DNA from: Sphingopyxis sp. JAI128
GTDB lineage: Bacteria; Pseudomonadota; Alphaproteobacteria; Sphingomonadales; Sphingomonadaceae
Direction of reading: 5' to 3'
DNA length: 64,000 nucleotides
Assembly: GCF_014207235.1 (NCBI RefSeq)
Contig: NZ_JACHDA010000005.1
Span: 124,001 to 188,000 of the forward strand
Shown: one piece after another, positions 1 to 8,217 of the stretch
Position numbering within the stretch: position 1 is the stretch's first letter
Layout of the letters: each line of letters starts with the position of its first letter
Position numbers and translations under genes: made by a program
The notes under the pieces: generated by a model
What the model was told of the DNA's origin: nothing
What the model saw: the letters and a program-made list of their open reading frames with translations, nothing else
Databases searched by the model: none

Positions 1-1329
1 ATCGTAGTTGACCATGACCGGCTCGCCGGTCCCGGTCGGATCGACGTAGAAAGGATTGGTCACGGGGACGACCACATAGCCATAATTGTCGGGGGTCGTG
101 CGCACCTCGCTGCGGCGGTCGGCATAGAAACCCTGCGCGGTGAAGCGAAGCCAGGGCGCGAGGTCCTGAGTGAGCGAGCCGAAGACAGCGTGACGCCGCT
201 GGCGCGGCAGAATGTCGCTATCCGCCCGGCCGTCGGCAAGATTAGGCTTGCCCGCGAGGAGGTCGGCGGCTGTCAGCCGCGTTCCGTCCTGGCCGCGCGG
301 GATGGCGAAGATCGAGCCGTCGGCCGCGATTATCGTGCCGGGATTGGAGAAATTCTTGCGGTAATCGGGGCCGCCGAAGCGCCGCAGATCCTCGGTGGCA
401 TAATCGCGATCGGAGGCAGCGAGATTGCCGCGACGGTAATATTCATATCCAAGCGTGAGATGACCGTTCGACCAGCCCGTGCCGGCGATCTGGCCGAACT
501 GCCACTCCTCGAAACCGTCCGCGGCACCGAAGCGCGCGCGGGTTTCCGCGCCCTCGAAATCATTGCGCAGGCGGACATTGACCACGCCCGCGACCGCATC
601 GGAACCGTAGATCGCCGAAGCCCCGTCGGCGAGCACTTCGACCCGGTCGATCACCGATGCCGGGATCAGCGACAGATCGACGAACATGCCCGACACGCCC
701 CCGAGCGCGACCCGGTTGCCATCGATCAGCGTCAGCGTCGACGTCGTCCCGAGCCCGCGTAGGTTGACGCTCGAGCCGAAGCCGAGATTGGCATTGCTGT
801 TGTTGCGGATCGTGAAGCCGATCGTGCCTTCGTTGAGCCCGCCGCCGAAATTCTGGGGCAGGGCCTGGACGATCTGCTGGGTGGTTGCATAGCCGCTCTG
901 TTCGATCGCCTCGCGATCGATCGTGACGATGCGGGCGCCAGCCGGCGCGGTCCCGCGGATGCGGCTACCGGTGACGACGATATCGTCTTCCGCCGCGATA
1001 TCTCTATCGTCCGATGCCGCCTCGGCGCGCCGGATCGAAAGCCCCCGCCCCGCGGGAACAGCGACGAGACCGCTGCCCCGCAGCAGTTCGGCGACCGCCT
1101 CCTCGAACCCGAAGCGACCCTCGATCGCCGGCGAGGTGCGCCCGTCGACAAGGTCCGACGAAACACTGATATTGCGTCCGTATCGTGCCCCGATCGCGCG
1201 AAGCGCCGCCCCAAGGGGCTGCTCGGCGAGGCTGAGTTGCTGCTTCCCCTCACCCTGCGCCTTTGCCGTCGCCGGCGCCAGCACCGCGGCCGTGCCCATC
1301 AGAACGCAGAATAAATCCCCATGTCGCAT
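1..1329 (-). CDS. TonB-dependent receptor with STN signalling domain (3' part outside window)
   Basis: Outer-membrane receptor that imports a substrate, probably an iron chelate, and signals to the cell-surface regulators FecR/FecI. The reverse strand is open from ATG at 1329 to the window edge (443 codons). A signal peptide ending near ATAKAQ is followed by a secretin/TonB short N-terminal (STN) domain (about 30-100), a TonB-box region (DDIVVTGSRIRG) and a plug domain with the motifs VNLRGLG, TLIDGNR and ASAIYGSDAVAGVVN. GGGAG lies about 6 nt before the ATG. It stands 83 bp downstream of fecR on the same strand, the usual order fecI-fecR-receptor. The barrel's C-terminus lies outside the window, so the substrate cannot be guessed. 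The family call is secure. Confidence 0.93.
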   Translation of the reverse strand, partial: MRHGDLFCVLMGTAAVLAPATAKAQGEGKQQLSLAEQPLGAALRAIGARYGRNISVSSDLVDGRTSPAIEGRFGFEEAVAELLRGSGLVAVPAGRGLSIRRAEAASDDRDIAAEDDIVVTGSRIRGTAPAGARIVTIDREAIEQSGYATTQQIVQALPQNFGGGLNEGTIGFTIRNNSNANLGFGSSVNLRGLGTTSTLTLIDGNRVALGGVSGMFVDLSLIPASVIDRVEVLADGASAIYGSDAVAGVVNVRLRNDFEGAETRARFGAADGFEEWQFGQIAGTGWSNGHLTLGYEYYRRGNLAASDRDYATEDLRRFGGPDYRKNFSNPGTIIAADGSIFAIPRGQDGTRLTAADLLAGKPNLADGRADSDILPRQRRHAVFGSLTQDLAPWLRFTAQGFYADRRSEVRTTPDNYGYVVVPVTNPFYVDPTGTGEPVMVNYD

Positions 1330-1412
1330 TGTCGTCTCCCGATCGAGCGGGCACCTTCCGTGCCACCTTTCGACCGCCAAGACGCTGGCCGCGAAATAAA
1401 CCCTGTGACTTT

Positions 1413-2438
1413 TTACGTCCCCCTGTCGCGCGAGACCCGCGACGGCGGAGCGCGCAGCACGAGACTGCCGCCCGCGGCCTCCACGACCTCGAGACCGAAA
1501 CTCGCGGCCAGCGACGCCGCGAAGCCTCGCGGATCGTCGCGGCGGAACGTCCCCGATACCCGAGGCGCCTCCAGTCCGGGCCCTTCGACGCGGACGCTTG
1601 CACCGCTTTCCCGGTTGAAGCGCGCAACCGCGTCGGCGAGACGGACGCCATCGAAGCCGATCATCGGGTCTGGCCAGGAGAGGAGCCCCGCGCTTGTCGG
1701 TGAGGGATTGCCCACCGTGCCCCGCGTGACGAGCAGCTGCTCACCGGGAGACAGATATCTGGTCCCGTCGGACCCGGAAATCCCGCGAGGACCGCCGCGA
1801 ACCTCCACCGATCCCTCGATCAGCGCGACACGCACCGCGGCATTCTCGAACGCAACGTCGAACCGCGTGCCATGGGCGATCACGCGTCCTTCGCCGGCAT
1901 CGACGATGAACGGCCTTGCCCGGTCGTGCGCGACATCGAACCGTGCGCGTCCGCGCAGGAGAACAAGTCGCCGCTCGCTGGCGGTCATGCGTTCCTCGAC
2001 CGCGGCGCCGCTGTCGAGCGTCACCCAGGACCCGTCGCGAAGGCGAAGCGTCCGGATCCTTTCACCTGCCGAAATCACCTCCGCAGCAACCTGCGACGCG
2101 CCGGGCTTTCCGGCCCGGGAACCCGCGATCCATTCCATCTGGTTGGCGAGCAAGCCGGCTGAAAGCAGGGTCAGCAGCGCGGCACAGGCGGCGATGACCG
2201 CCCCCGACGGCAAGCGGGGGCGTGCGCGCGACAGATCGCGCGCCCTTGCCACCGGCCGGTTGGCGAGGAACAAGCTCTCGTTCCATGTTCTCTCGAGCCG
2301 CGCATAGGCCTCGGCGTGGGCAGGGTCGGCGCGCCACGCCTCGAAGGCCGCACGCTCGGTATCGGCCGCCGGCCCCCGCATGACGGCAAACCACTCCGCC
2401 GCGCTCCGCGCCCCGCTGTCCGGAGAATCGGCGATCAT
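1413..2438 (-). CDS. fecR: FecR-family anti-sigma / signal transducer
   Basis: Inner-membrane protein that relays the signal from the STN-type receptor to the ECF sigma factor. The N-terminal FecR region (about 1-60, with AAEWFAVMRGP and FEAWRADPAHAEAYARLERTW) is typical. One membrane segment follows at about 80-98 (AVIAACAALLTLLSAGLLA). The periplasmic FecR domain (about 125-260) has VTLDSGAAVE, RARFDVAHDRARPFIVDAG and a GTRFDVAFE repeat, and a STN-interacting tail follows. At 341 aa the length is normal. Its ATG overlaps the stop of the sigma gene by 4 nt (ATGA), so the two are translationally coupled, and the receptor follows downstream. The family and role are secure; the inducing ligand is unknown. 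Confidence 0.94.
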   Translation of the reverse strand: MIADSPDSGARSAAEWFAVMRGPAADTERAAFEAWRADPAHAEAYARLERTWNESLFLANRPVARARDLSRARPRLPSGAVIAACAALLTLLSAGLLANQMEWIAGSRAGKPGASQVAAEVISAGERIRTLRLRDGSWVTLDSGAAVEERMTASERRLVLLRGRARFDVAHDRARPFIVDAGEGRVIAHGTRFDVAFENAAVRVALIEGSVEVRGGPRGISGSDGTRYLSPGEQLLVTRGTVGNPSPTSAGLLSWPDPMIGFDGVRLADAVARFNRESGASVRVEGPGLEAPRVSGTFRRDDPRGFAASLAASFGLEVVEAAGGSLVLRAPPSRVSRDRGT

Positions 2439-3058
2439 GGATTCTCGGCAGCGCGTGCAAGATGGGCAATGGCGCGAGTCATGTGCATTTCGACCGTCTT
2501 GATACTGAGCCCCGTGCGGGCGGCAATTTCAGCATAGCTATAGCCGTCGATCCGGTGCGCGAGGAAAATTTCGCGGGTCCGGGGCTTGAGACGGGTAAGA
2601 GCGGCTTCAAGCCGGCGCAGCCGGTCCCGCGCCTCGAGAAGCGCCAGGGGGTCGGGCGCCCTGAGCGCCGCCTCTCCGTCAGGGATGTGACACGCCGCCG
2701 AGCGCCGCTGGTCCTGCCGCGCGGTATCGCGCAGCATGTTACCGGTCGCGCGCCTCAGATAGGCGGCCGGCGCGACAATTCCCTGCTGCTCCCGCTCGCT
2801 GAGCCCGGCGAGCCGGCAGAATACGCGCTGGACCAGGTCATGGGCCTCGTCGCCGCGACCGCGGCGGCGAAGGAGACGCACCAGCCCCTCGTGATGCGCG
2901 CGATAGAGGCGCTCGATCAACGGAGCGCGCCCGCGCGGGCGCGCGTCGTCGGGCGGCAGAGGGTCGCCCTCGCCGAGCGACGCGATCTTCTCGACCGAGG
3001 GTGCGGGTTTCAATTGCACGCAGACACCGCCCGGCGAGGCGCGCAGTCCCCACAGCAT
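2435..3058 (-). CDS. fecI: ECF sigma factor, FecI type
   Basis: RNA polymerase sigma factor expected to transcribe the adjacent receptor gene when released by FecR. Region 2 (LIERLYRAHHEGLVRLLRRRGR, DEAHDLVQRVFCRLAGL) and region 4 (LTRLKPRTREIFLAHRIDGYSYAEIAARTGLSIKT split over the HTH, then VEMHMTRAIAHLA) are both intact. The reading frame is open back to 3295, but the first 79 codons look untranslated. ATG 3058 is chosen because it leaves about 30 residues before region 2. No good ribosome site is visible, so the start is uncertain. A GTG slightly downstream is also possible. Confidence 0.9.
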   Translation of the reverse strand: MLWGLRASPGGVCVQLKPAPSVEKIASLGEGDPLPPDDARPRGRAPLIERLYRAHHEGLVRLLRRRGRGDEAHDLVQRVFCRLAGLSEREQQGIVAPAAYLRRATGNMLRDTARQDQRRSAACHIPDGEAALRAPDPLALLEARDRLRRLEAALTRLKPRTREIFLAHRIDGYSYAEIAARTGLSIKTVEMHMTRAIAHLARAAENP

Positions 3059-3636
3059 GGGCACGCGGCGGGCGCGACAGGATAGCCCGGAACCATGGGC
3101 TTTTCTCCGGAAGGGAGGCCAACCGGGCACGCCGGTTGTCAGATTCCGCCCCGGAACATGCGCTGCCGCCTTTAACCGCTTGCGCGGCCTGGACATTCGC
3201 GGCTGCGACCCGGATACAAGCTGTTCCGGCCCAATTTCCCGTATGCGCGGCAATCTCGCCTCGCACGCCGCATTAGCGGCGCGCACCCGAATCATAGCTT
3301 CGCGACTTCAATATTCAAGCAGTTGGGGATGGAGCGAAAACCGGGTGAAGGAAACATGCTTGAGCATGTGCCGGGACCTTTAGCCCATCGCAAGGACCTG
3401 GACATGCGCCCCGGCCACCCGGTCGTTCGCGCCGCAACGGTCCGTGTCGAAACGGCGAAACCCGCGAGCCTGCGCCGATGCCTGGCGGAGCACCCGCCCG
3501 CCAGCGCAGGACATGATCATCGCGGCCACCCGGTAACGCGGCGATGAAGGGCTGATGTCACAGTGCAACAAAGGGTAACGACCGAGACGGTACGTCCTGC
3601 GGGATGGGCCCGGAACTCGGCCGGCGGCCGGTGCGG
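3059..3636. other. Intergenic region upstream of fecI
   Basis: 578 bases between the chosen start of the sigma gene and the stop of the next gene on the same strand. No convincing gene is seen. The only structure that stands out is a perfect inverted repeat at 3354-3369 (ACATGCT-TG-AGCATGT), which could be an operator for the fecI promoter. I did not identify a Fur-box-like sequence. If fecI starts farther upstream than 3058, part of this stretch up to 3295 would be coding. Confidence 0.4.
3354..3369. promoter_or_regulatory. Perfect inverted repeat, possible operator
   Basis: Two 7-bp arms (ACATGCT and AGCATGT) separated by TG form a perfect dyad about 300 bp upstream of the fecI start. Seen directly; a regulatory role is inferred from position only. 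Confidence 0.3.
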
Positions 3637-4851
3637 TCAGGGCCGCACCACGGGGCATCCAAGAGCCTCGAACGCTTCCTTCGAAGAATAGCGTCCCCGC
3701 GGCAGATAGTCGCCGAGCGCCGCGGGGTTGCCGGCAGCGCCGAGCGACTGGATCGACCGGCTGAAGGTCGGGGCGGGCAGCATGTGGCGATAGACGAGCG
3801 CGCCCGGGCCCGAGGGGGGCGCGGCGAGCCACGCGACACCGCACTCGCGAACGGCATTGCGCGGGCGCTTCGCAGGCGTGGTCACTGCAACGAGATAATT
3901 GCCGTGGCCGTCCAGGGGAACGAATTCGTCAACGGCGCAATCGATCACCGCCGTGGTCATCCGGCTCGTGCAGAAGGACCAGTAGCGAAGCTCGCCCTCG
4001 CCCATGACCGGGGCGCCGGCAAAGGTAGCGGGGACCGACGGCGCACGACCCTCGAACGCGAGGACCTCGCCATATTCCGGATCGAAAGCCGTGTAGATAT
4101 AGGCGTTGTCGATATTCTCGCCGAGCCCGTCGGGCGTGAAGATCGCCCAGGCCAGCGGTTCCATCGTCTTGAAGCGGCTCGCGAGGAACGCGCCGAGCAG
4201 CTTGCCCAGGCGCTCGCCGCCGGCGGCGACGGCGGAAGGAGCACATGACGGAACGACATGCGTCCGTCCGTCGCGATCAACAATCTCGATCCCGGGCAAC
4301 GCGATATCGTCGAATGCGACCCCGGCATCGGGTTGATAGACACGGAGCGTGAAGCGAACGGTCCCGCCTTCGCGCGGCTGGCCGGACGGTCTCGCATAAA
4401 GAGTGTTCGAGGCCGTCTTGTCGGCCGGGACCGCCGCGTCGACGATCGCGATGCTGAAGCGGCGATCGCCGGAGGATCGGAATGCGCCCGGCATAAACGG
4501 ATTGACCGAACCGGGATCGGGACGAATAGCGGTATCGGCGAGGTGGTCGATCGTTCGGCGGCGCGCATCATAAGCGACGAGAGACATATAGCGCGCATGT
4601 GGAAAGTCACCTTGAAGGCGGATCGTCGCGCCGGGAGGCACGGCGATCTCGGTCGACCAGTAGGCCGCGGCGGCGTCGATGAAGAGAAGATTGCGCCCTC
4701 CCCCGCCGACCGAGAGTCGCGAGCCCCATGCGCAGGCCGGCTCGGCCGGAACGGCAGCGAAGGCCTTTGCGGTCGGGGCCGAGAGCGGCGCTGAAGCCAC
4801 GGCGAGCGCGACAAGGCAGATAGAAAGGCATGCGGATACAGCACGTCCCAT
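3637..4851 (-). CDS. Secreted protein of unknown function
   Basis: I do not recognise a named family. The frame is open to 5013, but ATG 4851 is preferred because it begins a clean signal peptide (MGRAVSACLSICLVALAVAS, cleavage near AKAFA), and AAAGG lies 3-4 nt upstream. The mature protein (about 375 aa) has several Cys residues and blocks such as GDFPHARYMSLVAYD, DNAYIYTAFDPEYGEV and GNYLVAVTTPAKRPRNA. These resemble the beta-sandwich style of DUF1214/DUF1254-type exported proteins, though this is only an impression. It is monocistronic between trpS and the sigma gene. Periplasmic location is likely; no catalytic motif is evident. Confidence 0.75.
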   Translation of the reverse strand: MGRAVSACLSICLVALAVASAPLSAPTAKAFAAVPAEPACAWGSRLSVGGGGRNLLFIDAAAAYWSTEIAVPPGATIRLQGDFPHARYMSLVAYDARRRTIDHLADTAIRPDPGSVNPFMPGAFRSSGDRRFSIAIVDAAVPADKTASNTLYARPSGQPREGGTVRFTLRVYQPDAGVAFDDIALPGIEIVDRDGRTHVVPSCAPSAVAAGGERLGKLLGAFLASRFKTMEPLAWAIFTPDGLGENIDNAYIYTAFDPEYGEVLAFEGRAPSVPATFAGAPVMGEGELRYWSFCTSRMTTAVIDCAVDEFVPLDGHGNYLVAVTTPAKRPRNAVRECGVAWLAAPPSGPGALVYRHMLPAPTFSRSIQSLGAAGNPAALGDYLPRGRYSSKEAFEALGCPVVRP

Positions 4852-5174
4852 TGACCTTTCGCTCCGGCGAGACGCCTCGCCGCCCAAGATTTGCCTGCCC
4901 GGCACCAAGCGACGCGCGCCGACGGCCTTGCGCCGCTCCCGATGGCGCCGGGAGCGCGCTGCATGGCGCAGCCAGGGTATAAAAGCGCTTTCGAGACGCG
5001 TAGCCAGGTTCATCGGCTTCCCCTCGGGATAGAAGCCGATGTCTCTCCACTTGCCGCGTAACCGGAAGCCGACGCCATAGTATCATTTGGCAACGAAGCG
5101 TAACGGCCCCGGCCGAGATTCCTGCCGCGTCAGCCCACGATCATGACGAAACGCTCACGGTCCCGGGCGCGCGC
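4852..5174. other. Intergenic region between trpS and the secreted protein gene
   Basis: 323 bases. It holds a stem-loop (arms CATCGGCTTC 5011-5020 and GAAGCCGATG 5032-5041, 11-nt loop) without a following U-run. It may be a weak terminator or processed structure downstream of trpS. No gene is supported; the open frame here is only the 5' extension of the neighbouring gene. Confidence 0.4.
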
Positions 5175-6185
5175 TCATAGCCGGCGCAGGCCGAGACCGT
5201 TCCTCACCTCCTCCAGCGTCCCGGCCGCGATCTCCTCGCCCCTGCGACTGCCTGTCCGCAACATGTCGATGACCGCCGCGCTGTCGCGCGCCAGTTCCGC
5301 ACGTCGCTCGCGGATCGGTCCGATCATAGCCTGCAGAACCCTTGTCAGCCGCTGCTTGAGCGCCATGTCGCCGAGGCCGCCGCGCCGATAATGCGCCTTG
5401 AGGTCGGCTACCGCGGCGCGGTCGGGATCGAACGCGTCGAGATAGGTGAAGACCACATTGCCTTCGACGCGGCCCGGGTCCGAGGCGCGGATATGGCCCG
5501 GATCGGTGTACATGCTCCGTACGGCCTCGGCGATGGCCTCGTCGCTCGCCGACAGGGGTATCGCGTTGCCGAGCGACTTGCTCATCTTCGCCTGGCCATC
5601 CGCCCCGGGCAGGCGCCCGACTTCCGGGATGAGCGCCTTCGCTTCGGGAACAAGCTGGCGGTCGGCCTGGCGATTGATGCGCCGGACGATTTCGTTGGTC
5701 TGTTCGATGAGCGGGGCCTGGTCTGCGCCCACGGGAACAAGCGTCGCCTTGAAAGCGGTGATGTCGGCCGCCTGCGCCGCGGGATAGCACAGAAAGCCCG
5801 CCGGGATGTCGCGTCCGAAGCCGCGCATCTGGATTTCGTCCTTGATCGTCGGATTGCGTTCGAGCCGCGCGACAGTGACGAAATTGAGATAGAGGAGCGT
5901 GAGCTCGGCCAGTGCCGGCATCGCCGACTGCAGACAGAGGGTCGAGACGTCGGGGTCGATGCCAACCGCGAGATAGTCGAGAGCAACCTCGACGATGTTC
6001 GGCGCGATCCTGCCGGGATCGCTCGCATTGTCCGTCAGGGCCTGGGTGTCGGCGATCAGCACAAACTGCCGATGACTGTGCTGCAGCGACACGCGCGCCA
6101 ACAGCGACCCCGCATAATGGCCGAGGTGCAGCGGGCCGGTCGGGCGATCGCCGGTGAGGATGACGGGACGCGGACGGGACGACAT
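5175..6185 (-). CDS. trpS: Tryptophanyl-tRNA synthetase (less common bacterial type)
   Basis: Class I aminoacyl-tRNA synthetase charging tRNA-Trp in the cytoplasm. Visible motifs are [16 protein letters not shown] (HIGH-type signature, about 9-24), [50 protein letters not shown] and MSKSLGN (KMSKS, about 206). At 336 aa the length is normal. The motif set ([18 protein letters not shown]-like loop) resembles the TrpRS form common in Firmicutes rather than the usual alphaproteobacterial form (SGVQPTG, ADLHAIT). This gene may therefore be an auxiliary copy. GGAGA stands just before ATG 6185. It is monocistronic. The function is secure; the auxiliary status is inference. Confidence 0.95.
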   Translation of the reverse strand: MSSRPRPVILTGDRPTGPLHLGHYAGSLLARVSLQHSHRQFVLIADTQALTDNASDPGRIAPNIVEVALDYLAVGIDPDVSTLCLQSAMPALAELTLLYLNFVTVARLERNPTIKDEIQMRGFGRDIPAGFLCYPAAQAADITAFKATLVPVGADQAPLIEQTNEIVRRINRQADRQLVPEAKALIPEVGRLPGADGQAKMSKSLGNAIPLSASDEAIAEAVRSMYTDPGHIRASDPGRVEGNVVFTYLDAFDPDRAAVADLKAHYRRGGLGDMALKQRLTRVLQAMIGPIRERRAELARDSAAVIDMLRTGSRRGEEIAAGTLEEVRNGLGLRRL

Positions 6186-6381
6186 GGCAATTCTCCTTGG
6201 AAGTGCCGCTGCCGTCGAGGGTGGAGAATAACCTGGCCGCCGATGGCAGCGGCAAGGTCATGATCAATGACGGGCCGCGCTCAGGGAGCGGGCCACCAGC
6301 ACAGGGCGGGATTCGGGCATGCGAACGTCATGGCGGTCCGATAACGAATTGGTCGCGCCCCGCCAAGACTGCCGGGAGGGT

Positions 6382-7608
6382 TCAGAGATAGCGCAGCCAC
6401 CAATATTGTCTTTCCGCTCTGAAGCGCGAGAATCGGGAACAGAGCGGATAAACCGCGGCGAGGACGGCGAGCCACACCGCATAGCTGCCCCAGAGTGGCA
6501 GGCCGAAATCGGCCGGGAAGGCTCCGCGAGGACCGCCGAACGAGGGATAAGGGAGAAAGGAGAATGATGCGGCCGGCGGACCGTAGATTGCGAACCAGAG
6601 CAAAGTCGCGAACAGGTGCGCGGCGAAGAAGTGCAGGATATAGAAGACGAGAGGGACGCGGCCAAGCGTGAGCAGGATGCTGCCGGGCCGGACCCGTGCG
6701 TGGCCGCCTTCGAACAGTCCGAGCAGCAGGAAGGCGAAACCGAGGGTCATCGCGAGGAACGCCGGCGAGGCGGGATATTTCGAGACGTTGAGAAACGACA
6801 TGACGGTCCGGAGCGGATCGGGATCCGCTTGCCATGGAACGGGATCGCCATAGGCGTTGCCGACGCGCAGAAGCACGAATATCGTCAGCGCGGCGATGCC
6901 GAGAGCAAGGAGCGTGCGGAGCCGGATGCCTTGAGGCAGATGGAAGACCGGCGCCAGGGCAAAGCCCAGCGCCATGACGCCGGCCCAGGGGATCAGCGGA
7001 TAGGGTGTTGCGACCACGGCGCTGCCGACAGGAAAGGCCCCGACCTGATGGAGAATGTTCCAGATGCCCGCGGCGGCTCCGAAGCTGCTCGCCTGTAGAG
7101 GGTCGAGCAGGGGGTGACAGAGGATCGCGGCGAGCGCGACGACGAGGATGGCCGGACGCGGCAACCAGGCGAGACCCGCGAGCGCGACCATCGAGAGCCC
7201 CAGCGACCAGAGGACGAGGAGCAGCACCGGCGCCGTGACGGGCCAGGCGAAATAATAGGCGAACTGCATGACACCGATTTCGAGCGCCATCAGCCAGAGG
7301 CCGCGCGTCACGAGGAAGCGCGACAGGGCGCGGCGATCGCCGTGTCGCTGCCACCATAGCCACGCCGCGAGGCCAGCCGCGAGGGCGAAAGCCGGCGCAC
7401 AGATATGGGTGATCCAGCGCGTGAAGAAGACCGCGGCGGTTGTCGTCGCGAGGTCGGTCGGGCTGCCTTGCATGGCGCTACGGCTCGTGAAGTCGCGCAC
7501 ATGGTCGAGCGCCATCACGACCATCACGAGACCGCGAAGGAGATCGATCGATGCGACGCGTCCCGCGCCGCCCGGACGCTCGCCGGGAGGAGCAGGGTCA
7601 GCCGGCAT
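6382..7608 (-). CDS. DUF1624 / heparan-alpha-glucosaminide N-acetyltransferase-like membrane protein
   Basis: Polytopic inner-membrane protein of the acyltransferase-like DUF1624 group. The opening motif IDLLRGLVMVVMALDHVRDF carries the Asp-His typical of the family. It is followed by about ten hydrophobic segments, and a conserved-looking LGRVPLVFYILHFFAAHLFA near the end. Start ATG 7608 is chosen because it lies 20 codons before the family signature and overlaps the stop of the upstream NTF2-like gene by 11 nt; the frame stays open upstream to 7926. Its substrate is unknown. The family usually transfers acyl groups onto periplasmic sugars. Confidence 0.87.
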   Translation of the reverse strand: MPADPAPPGERPGGAGRVASIDLLRGLVMVVMALDHVRDFTSRSAMQGSPTDLATTTAAVFFTRWITHICAPAFALAAGLAAWLWWQRHGDRRALSRFLVTRGLWLMALEIGVMQFAYYFAWPVTAPVLLLVLWSLGLSMVALAGLAWLPRPAILVVALAAILCHPLLDPLQASSFGAAAGIWNILHQVGAFPVGSAVVATPYPLIPWAGVMALGFALAPVFHLPQGIRLRTLLALGIAALTIFVLLRVGNAYGDPVPWQADPDPLRTVMSFLNVSKYPASPAFLAMTLGFAFLLLGLFEGGHARVRPGSILLTLGRVPLVFYILHFFAAHLFATLLWFAIYGPPAASFSFLPYPSFGGPRGAFPADFGLPLWGSYAVWLAVLAAVYPLCSRFSRFRAERQYWWLRYL

Positions 7609-7984
7609 CGGGTACCGGATCGCCGCACGCACCGCCGGGATCGAGGAGATAGCATCCCGCGCCCCATCGCACCTTGCCCTCCTCGAGGACGAGAACCTCG
7701 GAAACAAGGCCTCCCTTCTGGTTGCGATACTGGATAACCAGCGTCCCGACGCCCTCGAAAACGGCCTCGATCGTGAAGTGCAGATCCGGAATACGGCGGA
7801 GCCCCTCGGTCCAGTAGATCCGAAGCGCGGCCTTGCCCTCGATACGCCCCGATGTATCGGGAAGCATCGTCGTCGCGAGCGGCGAGGTGAACACGACGTC
7901 CTCGTGGAACAGCGCGAGCACCCCATCGAGATCGTGCGCGTTCCAGGCGGCGCACCATGAATGCGCGAACTCCAGAGCTGTCAC
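7598..7984 (-). CDS. NTF2-like (SnoaL-type) small protein
   Basis: 128-aa cytoplasmic protein with the NTF2-like fold pattern: a helix ending in AAWNAHDLDGVLALFHEDVVFTSP, then IEGKAALRIYWTEGLRRIPDLHFTIEAVFE and IQYRNQKGGLVSEVLVLEEGKV. Such proteins act as small isomerases, hydrolases or binding modules; the exact role is unknown. GTG 7984 is chosen because GGAGGGAAC stands directly before it; the longer ATG at 8035 has no ribosome site. It is co-translated with the DUF1624 membrane protein (11-nt overlap) and divergent from the aspartyl-protease lipoprotein. Confidence 0.85.
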   Translation of the reverse strand: MTALEFAHSWCAAWNAHDLDGVLALFHEDVVFTSPLATTMLPDTSGRIEGKAALRIYWTEGLRRIPDLHFTIEAVFEGVGTLVIQYRNQKGGLVSEVLVLEEGKVRWGAGCYLLDPGGACGDPVPDAG

Positions 7985-8142
7985 GTTCCCTCCTCTCCCT
8001 TCGGACCTGCGCGCGCAGGCCGCTTTCGCCGGCAAGCGTGCTCATTATCATGACGAAGCGCGCCGATAAGACCAGCGAAGTTCGACCGCCCGATTCGACC
8101 GTTCGCCGCATTCATCGGTGCGGCATCGCCCGGCGCGTCCGA

Positions 8143-8156
8143 GGGGGGGGGGGGGG
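8143..8156. repeat. Run of 14 G residues in a divergent intergenic region
   Basis: Homopolymeric G tract about 60 bp upstream of the AGGAG ribosome site of the lipoprotein gene and about 160 bp from the divergent GTG. Tracts of this size can change length by slipped-strand replication; they are also frequent sites of assembly error. Confidence 0.9.
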
Positions 8157-8217
8157 CCGACGCGCGGCACGAAGCATCCGGCGCGATACCGCAGCCGGCC
8201 GACAGGAGATGGACGTA

